A DNA stretch of 10,067 nucleotides from an uncultured Neomegalonema sp. (GTDB lineage Bacteria; Pseudomonadota; Alphaproteobacteria; Rhodobacterales; Rhodobacteraceae). The first letter of the stretch is position 1. Every line of letters begins with the position of its first letter. The stretch is from contig CALDZQ010000253.1 of the NCBI GenBank assembly GCA_937944035.1, positions 1 through 10,067 of the forward strand. The letters are read 5' to 3'. Below, piece by piece: positions 5,984 to 10,067 of the stretch. Under the pieces are notes generated by a model that ran no database searches, had not been told where the DNA came from, and saw only the letters and a list, made by a program, of their open reading frames with translations. The translations under genes were made by a program, and so were the position numbers.

Positions 5984-6921
5984 AACATCCCCATAACCTC
6001 GCGCCATTCACCCGCCGAGACACCGCTATCCGCTTGCGTCACAGTCTCCCCCGCCAGCATCCGTTTCACGGCGGCCAGTGCCGGGCCTGATAGGGTCGCA
6101 GCGTTGAGGCGGTAATCCTCGAACGCCGCATAGGCCATCGGAACCCACGCTTTGGTCAGCTCGCCAATCGCATCCGCATAAACCCTGATCTCATATTGCG
6201 CATGAGCGTCCGCGCGCAGCCGCAGAAAGTGGAAAAGATTGTGCAGATCGGTCTTCCAATACCACTGCGTATAGGCGTTCAGCGTCAGGTTCATCCGCGC
6301 CAACTCCCGCGCCAAACCCTGCCGTGACGGGTCCAGCGCCGTCGGCTTGCCGTCCGCATCGGGCGGCCCCTCGTTCAACATCTCGTGATAGTGGCCATAG
6401 GTCAGCTCGGCATCTTCGCGCAGCAGGGTCAGCACGCGATGCGCCTCCTCCCCCTCCAACACATCGCCCCGTCCCTGCCGGTTTGTGCTGGATTGCGCGG
6501 CCAGCTGCTCCGGCGCGGGGATGTAGTATTCCTTGTCCATGATTGAATAGCGCGCGGAATACTCGTTCACGTTGGCGGTGCGATGCCTGATCCACTGCCG
6601 CGCCACGAAGATCGGCAGCTTCACATGCAGCTTGATTTCGCACATTTCGAAGGGGGTAGAGTGCCAGTGCCGCATCAGATAGCGGATAAGCCCTTCATCG
6701 TTCCGCGCCGCTTTCGTGCCACGTCCGTAGGATACCCGCGCCGCCTGCACAATCGCGCCGTCATCGCCCATATAATCGACCGCGCGCACGAACCCGTGGT
6801 CCAGCAGAGGCATTGCACTGTAAAGTTGCGCCTCCAACCCCGGTGACACCGCGCGATAGGTCGGCGTCTGATGCGCACGTTGCGCAGCGATTTCGGCGAT
6901 CTGCTCAGGGGTCAGGCTCAT
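5971..6921 (-). CDS. thyX: Flavin-dependent thymidylate synthase ThyX
   Basis: A 316-residue FAD-dependent thymidylate synthase. ThyX makes dTMP from dUMP using methylene-tetrahydrofolate and NADPH through an FAD cofactor, acting in the cytoplasm as a homotetramer. The ThyX signature RHRTANVNEYSARYS is at residues 112-126 (RHR, seven residues, then S122), followed by DKEYYIPAPEQL. The conserved QWYWKTDLHNLFHFLRLR is at 219-236. Length fits the alphaproteobacterial long form. It starts at ATG 6921 with a GAGAG-like site upstream and is divergent from the glyoxalase gene across 67 bp. Nothing is missing from the catalytic motif. No folate or nucleotide metabolism gene neighbours it here. Confidence 0.97.
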   Translation of the reverse strand: MSLTPEQIAEIAAQRAHQTPTYRAVSPGLEAQLYSAMPLLDHGFVRAVDYMGDDGAIVQAARVSYGRGTKAARNDEGLIRYLMRHWHSTPFEMCEIKLHVKLPIFVARQWIRHRTANVNEYSARYSIMDKEYYIPAPEQLAAQSSTNRQGRGDVLEGEEAHRVLTLLREDAELTYGHYHEMLNEGPPDADGKPTALDPSRQGLARELARMNLTLNAYTQWYWKTDLHNLFHFLRLRADAHAQYEIRVYADAIGELTKAWVPMAYAAFEDYRLNAATLSGPALAAVKRMLAGETVTQADSGVSAGEWREVMGMLGRE

Positions 6922-6988
6922 GGGCTTTACTCTCGCGTTTGGGCGGCTAACTTCATCATGTGTTTAACGAACCGCCGGAGAGAGTCCA

Positions 6989-7420
6989 ATGCCGATCGAG
7001 TACCTGCACACGATGGTGCGCGTCAAAGACATCGACGCCAGCAAGAAATTCTACTGCGACCTGCTCGGCCTTGAGGAGCGTTCGCGCAAAGACCTGACCG
7101 GGGCCAAGGCCACCCTGATCTTCCTGTGCCAGCCGGGTGGCGGGCCGGGCAATGATCTGGAGCTGACCTATAACTGGGATTCGGACGAGGATTACGACGG
7201 CGGGCGCAATTTCGGCCACCTCGCTTATCGTGTCGATAATATCTACGAGACCTGCCAGAAGCTGCACGATGGCGGCGTCACCATCAACAGCCCGCCCCGC
7301 GACGGTTACATGGCCTTCGTCCGCTCGCCCGACGGCATCTCCATCGAGCTGTTGCAACGCGGCGATGCCCTGCCCCCGCAAGAGCCGTGGGCCAGCATGG
7401 AGAACACCGGAGAATGGTAG
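6989..7420 (+). CDS. gloA: Lactoylglutathione lyase (glyoxalase I)
   Basis: A 143-residue single-domain glyoxalase I of the VOC fold. It isomerises the hemithioacetal of methylglyoxal and glutathione to S-lactoylglutathione, a cytosolic detoxification step. The four metal ligands of the family are in place: H7 (YLHTMVRV), E58 (DLELTYNW), H77 (NFGHLAYRV) and E120 (GISIELLQ). The LELTYNW motif separates it from generic VOC proteins. The start has GGAGAGAG 5-10 nt upstream. A C-terminal PPQEPWASMENTGEW tail is short and hydrophilic. The gene is divergent from thyX and followed by ssrA. Metal type (Ni or Zn) cannot be settled from what I see. Confidence 0.95.
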   Translation: MPIEYLHTMVRVKDIDASKKFYCDLLGLEERSRKDLTGAKATLIFLCQPGGGPGNDLELTYNWDSDEDYDGGRNFGHLAYRVDNIYETCQKLHDGGVTINSPPRDGYMAFVRSPDGISIELLQRGDALPPQEPWASMENTGEW

Positions 7421-7445
7421 CCTCCAATTTTTTTGCGAAAAGCCC

Positions 7446-7474
7446 TTCTTTTTTAACCCGCGCGCCCCTATATT
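7446..7474 (+). promoter_or_regulatory. Possible ssrA promoter
   Basis: TATATT at 7469-7474 is a good -10 box just upstream of the tmRNA, with TTCTTT (7446-7451) 17 bp before as a weak -35. A start near 7481 would give a short 5' leader removed by processing. Confidence 0.45.
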
Positions 7475-7498
7475 GAGGATGTTCGCGCAAGCGGACTA

Positions 7499-7798
7499 TG
7501 GTGATAAACGCGCGTGTAATAGATGGCTCGGACCCGGGGGCGGTACCCGGCGACTCCACCAAACATCCCGTCATTTGCGGGCGGATGGGGTCGAAATAGG
7601 ATCGACGGACGTTGAAAGGCGTTAGCTTTTACCCGGCATTGTACCGCCGTTATCGGGCTATTCGCACAATTGCAAATGACAATAGTGCTCCGGTTGCTCT
7701 CGCTGCGTAAGCAGTGCGTAAACTGGAACTGAGCCTTAGTCCTTAGCCGGATTAAGCGGGGTTCGGAGGTACCTGGCAACAGAAACCTCCACTTCTCC
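7499..7798 (+). ncRNA. ssrA: tmRNA, circularly permuted two-piece alphaproteobacterial type
   Basis: tmRNA rescues stalled ribosomes: charged with alanine, it adds a degradation tag to the unfinished protein. The gene is permuted, with the acceptor piece first. It shows a T-arm CCGGG-GGCGGTA-CCCGG (7534-7550), acceptor strand CGACTCC (7551-7557), discriminator A and an encoded CCA (7559-7561). A 25-nt intervening segment (7562-7586), itself able to fold, is followed by the coding piece starting GGGGTCGAAATAGGATCGAC. GGGGTCG (7587-7593) pairs with CGACTCC, including a G3-U70 wobble, the AlaRS identity element. The tag frame follows, and a 3' stem GGAGGT/ACCTCC (7765-7790) closes the coding piece. 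The 3' and especially the 5' ends are approximate. Partners are SmpB (not here) and SspB, which begins at the window's right edge. Confidence 0.95.
7672..7710 (+). other. tmRNA tag reading frame
   Basis: Inside ssrA, the codons from the resume GCA to TAA read ANDNSAPVALAA. The start AND and the ALAA end are typical of alphaproteobacterial tags: the AA terminus is bound by ClpX and the N-terminal part by SspB. Confidence 0.93.
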
Positions 7799-7964
7799 AA
7801 ATGTTTTCGGAATACCGTTTTTGCTCGCGCTTAACGCTAGTTGTCGCACTTCCAGCTTATCGATCTTCATCCACTAAAGGACATCAATGAAGTAGTGACG
7901 GGCAGAGATCAATAAAGTACCATACGATTGTTGGAAACGGTTCATCGGTTTTGCGCGATCAAAA
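7799..7964 (+). promoter_or_regulatory. tmRNA/ATPase intergenic region with a weak candidate promoter
   Basis: After the tmRNA, CGG-AATA-CCG followed by TTTTT (7808-7822) is at best a weak terminator. GTGACG (7895-7900) and TACCAT (7918-7923), 17 bp apart, each match the sigma-70 boxes in four of six bases and could start transcription about 35 nt before the ATPase gene. I saw no repeat of the tmRNA end or integrase site here. Confidence 0.3.
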
Positions 7965-9326
7965 ATGCTCACAAGACTCATTTTAAAAAATTTCAAATCT
8001 TGGGAAAAAGTTGACCTGAAATTCGGTAAAATTACTGGATTATTCGGGACTAACTCCTCAGGAAAATCAAGTTTGATTCAGTTTTTGCTACTGTTAAAGC
8101 AAACGAAAGATGCCACTGACCGTGCCATTGCACTAGATCTTAATGGCCGATTTGTCCAACTGGGAACCATGCTGGACGTTATTCACAAACATGAGTCTGA
8201 CCGTGAGTTAGCATTCTTTTTGGGATTTCGCTCGGATCAATCTGTTGCCGTTTCTGATCCTTCATATAGCCGCAATAAAATTGTTGCACGATCGTCGGAG
8301 TTAGCGATTTCCGCTCACCTTGAGATCTATGAGCAGCGGCCTCGGAGCCGAACTCTCCAATATCGAGTGGGTGATGCTGAGTTTACACTTAAACGCTCAG
8401 ACGATGGTTCTGCGAAATTCGAACTCAAAGCAAAAATCCCCGACTCCGACTTCCGTTTCGTTCGAACGACAGGGCGGGCTTGGAAACTTCCGGAACCATC
8501 CAAGACTTATCAATTTCCAGATCAAGCTCGAACTTACTATCAGAATGCTGCTTTTCTCGCCGACCTAGAAGCAAAACTTGAAATCGCTTTGGATCGCCTT
8601 TTTTATCTAGGGCCGTTGCGTGATTACCCTCGCAGGGACTACCTTTGGGCTAGATCTCGACCAAGTGATGTAGGCGAAAAAGGCGAACGTGCAATTGACG
8701 CAATCCTAGCCGCACAGGAAGCTGGGATTATGCTCAATTTGAAACCAAAAGGACGAAAGAAACCGTTCGCAGAGATCATTGCTTTTTGGCTACGAGAAAT
8801 GGGTTTGATTCATTCATTTAGAGTTGTTGAAATTGCAAAGGGATCTAATCGCTGGCAAGCGAAAATCCAGACACGGCATGGGGGAACAGAGGTATTACTG
8901 ACCGACGTGGGATTTGGCGTGTCGCAGGTTCTGCCCGTAATTGCACTCCTATACTATGTACCTGAAGGCTCTACCGTCGTTCTTGAGCAGCCAGAGATCC
9001 ATCTTCATCCTTTGGCGCAAGCTGGGCTGGCTGATGTGATAATTAACGCCGCCACACACCGAAAAATTCAAGTCGTTTTGGAAAGCCATTCTGAACATTT
9101 GCTTCTGCGACTCCAGCGGAGAATTGCCGAGCAAGAGATCGATTCGAAAGACGTACGATTATATTTCTGTGACGCACCTAAAGATAAATCAAGGATCGAG
9201 GAACTTGAGCTAAACTTGCTAGGTAGAATTGAAAATTGGCCTGATCAGTTCATGGGTGACGCATTCTCGGAAACAGCCCAAGCAGAAACAGCTCGCCTTA
9301 ATAGGCTAAAGGCAACTGCAGAGTAA
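7965..9326 (+). CDS. AAA/ABC-type ATPase (COG4938/DUF3696-like), putative defence protein
   Basis: A 453-residue SMC/RecF-like ATPase that would bind and hydrolyse ATP in the cytoplasm as a dimer. Visible motifs are: Walker A GTNSSGKSS (28-36), GPLRDYPRR (216-224), a signature-like VGFGVSQVLPVI (315-326), Walker B VVLEQPEIHLHP (338-349) with E341 and E344, and the switch histidine in LESHSEHLL (H375). The SQVLPV and EQPEIHLHP motifs and the C-terminal WPDQFMGD segment fit the COG4938/DUF3696 group. There is no OLD-type TOPRIM nuclease domain, so the nuclease is presumably the next protein. The gene is clearly AT-richer than its neighbours and has no good Shine-Dalgarno, both consistent with transfer. 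Its stop overlaps the nuclease start. Comparable ATPase-plus-nuclease pairs (Septu, PARIS) act against phage; that role here is inferred. Confidence 0.9.
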   Translation: MLTRLILKNFKSWEKVDLKFGKITGLFGTNSSGKSSLIQFLLLLKQTKDATDRAIALDLNGRFVQLGTMLDVIHKHESDRELAFFLGFRSDQSVAVSDPSYSRNKIVARSSELAISAHLEIYEQRPRSRTLQYRVGDAEFTLKRSDDGSAKFELKAKIPDSDFRFVRTTGRAWKLPEPSKTYQFPDQARTYYQNAAFLADLEAKLEIALDRLFYLGPLRDYPRRDYLWARSRPSDVGEKGERAIDAILAAQEAGIMLNLKPKGRKKPFAEIIAFWLREMGLIHSFRVVEIAKGSNRWQAKIQTRHGGTEVLLTDVGFGVSQVLPVIALLYYVPEGSTVVLEQPEIHLHPLAQAGLADVIINAATHRKIQVVLESHSEHLLLRLQRRIAEQEIDSKDVRLYFCDAPKDKSRIEELELNLLGRIENWPDQFMGDAFSETAQAETARLNRLKATAE

Positions 9327-9814
9327 TGCGGCGCGTAGTCGATACGAATGTTCCCATTGTAGCGAATGGTCGATCAGATGGTCCTAACGCACCAACTATT
9401 GATTGCCGCCTCGCCAGCGTTTCCTTCCTCAATAAGCTGTTGAAAAATGGAAAAATCTTGTTGGATCAAGCTGGCGAAATTCAAGAAGAATATCGAACCT
9501 ATCTTAATCCTCGAGGGGAGCCGGGAGTTGGTGATCGTTTTTACTTGACCATCTTGCAAAGTGGTGTCGACAAAGTCGAGCGGATCAATTTGGAAAAGCG
9601 TGCAGATGGTGAATTTTGCGACCTACCACAACCAGTAATTGATGCGGGATTTGACCCGAGCGATAGAAAATTTGCGGCCCTCGCGGGAAAAGAAGGCGTT
9701 CCTATAGTTAACTCAACTGACAGCGATTGGGCTGAGGATCTCGTGGTACTGAACGAAAACGGTATCAAGGTAGTTTTTTTATGTGGGGAAGATCCCAATG
9801 ACTGGTTCGAATGA
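9326..9814 (+). CDS. PIN-like nuclease, partner of the upstream ATPase
   Basis: A 162-residue protein with the spaced acidic residues of a PIN-fold ribonuclease: VVDTN at 4-8 (D6), IQEEY at 52-56 (E54, E55), FDPSDRKFAALA at 109-120 (D110, D113), and NSTDSDW at 129-135 (D132, D134). These match PIN motifs (DTN start, central E, D..F...A, then T..D.D), so a metal-dependent nuclease is likely, most often acting on RNA. Its ATG shares one base with the ATPase stop (TAATG), implying coupled translation and a stable ratio. No antitoxin-like partner gene is present, so regulation probably comes from the ATPase rather than a VapB-type antitoxin. It has the same AT-rich composition as the ATPase gene. 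The target is unknown. Confidence 0.78.
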   Translation: MRRVVDTNVPIVANGRSDGPNAPTIDCRLASVSFLNKLLKNGKILLDQAGEIQEEYRTYLNPRGEPGVGDRFYLTILQSGVDKVERINLEKRADGEFCDLPQPVIDAGFDPSDRKFAALAGKEGVPIVNSTDSDWAEDLVVLNENGIKVVFLCGEDPNDWFE

Positions 9815-9866
9815 GTTTGCGATCCGCATATTCGGAAAGCTAAAGGATCGGAATGCAAAAAACCGC

Positions 9867-9894
9867 TTCACCACAGCGCGCAATCCGCTATTAT
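9867..9894 (+). promoter_or_regulatory. Probable sspB promoter
   Basis: TTCACC (9867-9872) and TATTAT (9889-9894) match -35 (four of six) and -10 (five of six) with a 16-bp spacer, predicting a start near 9901. This favours the GTG at 9943 over the in-frame ATG at 9853 as the sspB start. Confidence 0.5.
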
Positions 9895-9942
9895 CAGGCG
9901 GCGAAAGCGTGTTTTGTGTTATTCGCAGAAGCGGGGCAAACA

Positions 9943-10067
9943 GTGGTTGCAGGACCGATAGATTATCTTGAGTTGACCCGCGAGGGGTTGCGCAGCGTCA
10001 TGGCAAAATCGCTCGCTCATACGATTGAACACGGCTTGTTTGATGAACAACATTTTTTCATCACCTA
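9943..10067 (+). CDS. sspB: ClpXP adaptor SspB, alphaproteobacterial type (partial, 3' end outside)
   Basis: The first 41 codons are visible, running off the window. The frame reads PIDYLELTREGLRSVMAKSL and then HGLFDEQHFFIT, matching the start of alpha-type SspB (DY..L...ALR.V......GLP..HHFYITF). SspB binds the tmRNA-encoded tag and the ClpX zinc-binding domain and delivers rescued peptides to ClpXP. The start is uncertain: GTG 9943 follows a purine-rich AGAAGCGGGG and a plausible promoter; ATG 9853 (AAAGGA upstream) would add 30 residues that do not resemble SspB. Presence of sspB two genes after ssrA links the tag and its reader. Confidence 0.8.
   Translation, partial: MVAGPIDYLELTREGLRSVMAKSLAHTIEHGLFDEQHFFIT

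Noticed and set aside
6191..6643. 150-codon frame within thyX, same strand
   Set aside because: It is an out-of-frame shadow of a thyX gene with an intact catalytic motif.
7468..7800. Open frames over the tmRNA on both strands
   Set aside because: The tmRNA structure and tag explain this sequence fully; the frames are incidental.
9815..9942. Direct repeat of the tmRNA 3' end as an attachment site for an island
   Set aside because: I compared the tmRNA end (CCACTTCTCCA region) with the far side of the ATPase/PIN pair and saw no copy; no integrase gene is in the window. An att-mediated insertion is therefore not claimed.
1..10067. CRISPR array or tandem repeats
   Set aside because: No regularly spaced direct repeats were seen; the only repeated elements are the twin operators and short hairpins.

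Overview
The window looks like an alphaproteobacterial chromosome, most likely Rhodobacteraceae or a close relative. The evidence is a circularly permuted (two-piece) tmRNA gene encoding the tag ANDNSAPVALAA, the start of an alpha-type SspB, and a small phasin-like protein of a kind I associate with Rhodobacteraceae. Flanking genes are GC-rich. Two genes at 7965-9814 are visibly richer in A+T and look acquired.

Left part (1-4236): the end of an IS5-like insertion sequence abuts a minus-strand pair, a membrane sensor histidine kinase followed 8 bp later by a sugar-type periplasmic binding protein. A LacI-family regulator gene is divergent from this pair. The 329-bp gap between them carries two near-perfect 18-bp LacI-type operators, 21 bp apart centre to centre, on either side of a TATAAT box. 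The likely reading is a carbohydrate-sensing module: the binding protein may feed a signal to the kinase, and LacI may control itself and possibly the kinase operon. No response regulator, permease or transport ATPase is visible, and the IS sits where the rest of a transporter operon might have been.

Middle (4237-7420): a 573-bp stretch without a convincing protein gene holds several stem-loops ending in a strong intrinsic terminator, so it is a candidate small RNA or a long lacI 3' UTR. Then come a lipoprotein with a free-standing SecDF P1-head-like domain and its own terminator, a small phasin-like protein, and thyX (flavin-dependent thymidylate synthase) converging on it. A glyoxalase I gene is divergent from thyX.

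Right part (7421-10067): the permuted tmRNA gene ssrA, then a translationally coupled pair (AAA/ABC-type ATPase plus PIN-like nuclease), then the start of sspB, the ClpXP adaptor for ssrA-tagged proteins, cut by the window end. The ATPase-nuclease pair lies between two partners of the ribosome-rescue and tag-degradation pathway. It has the architecture of a two-gene defence system and is the best candidate here for something undescribed.
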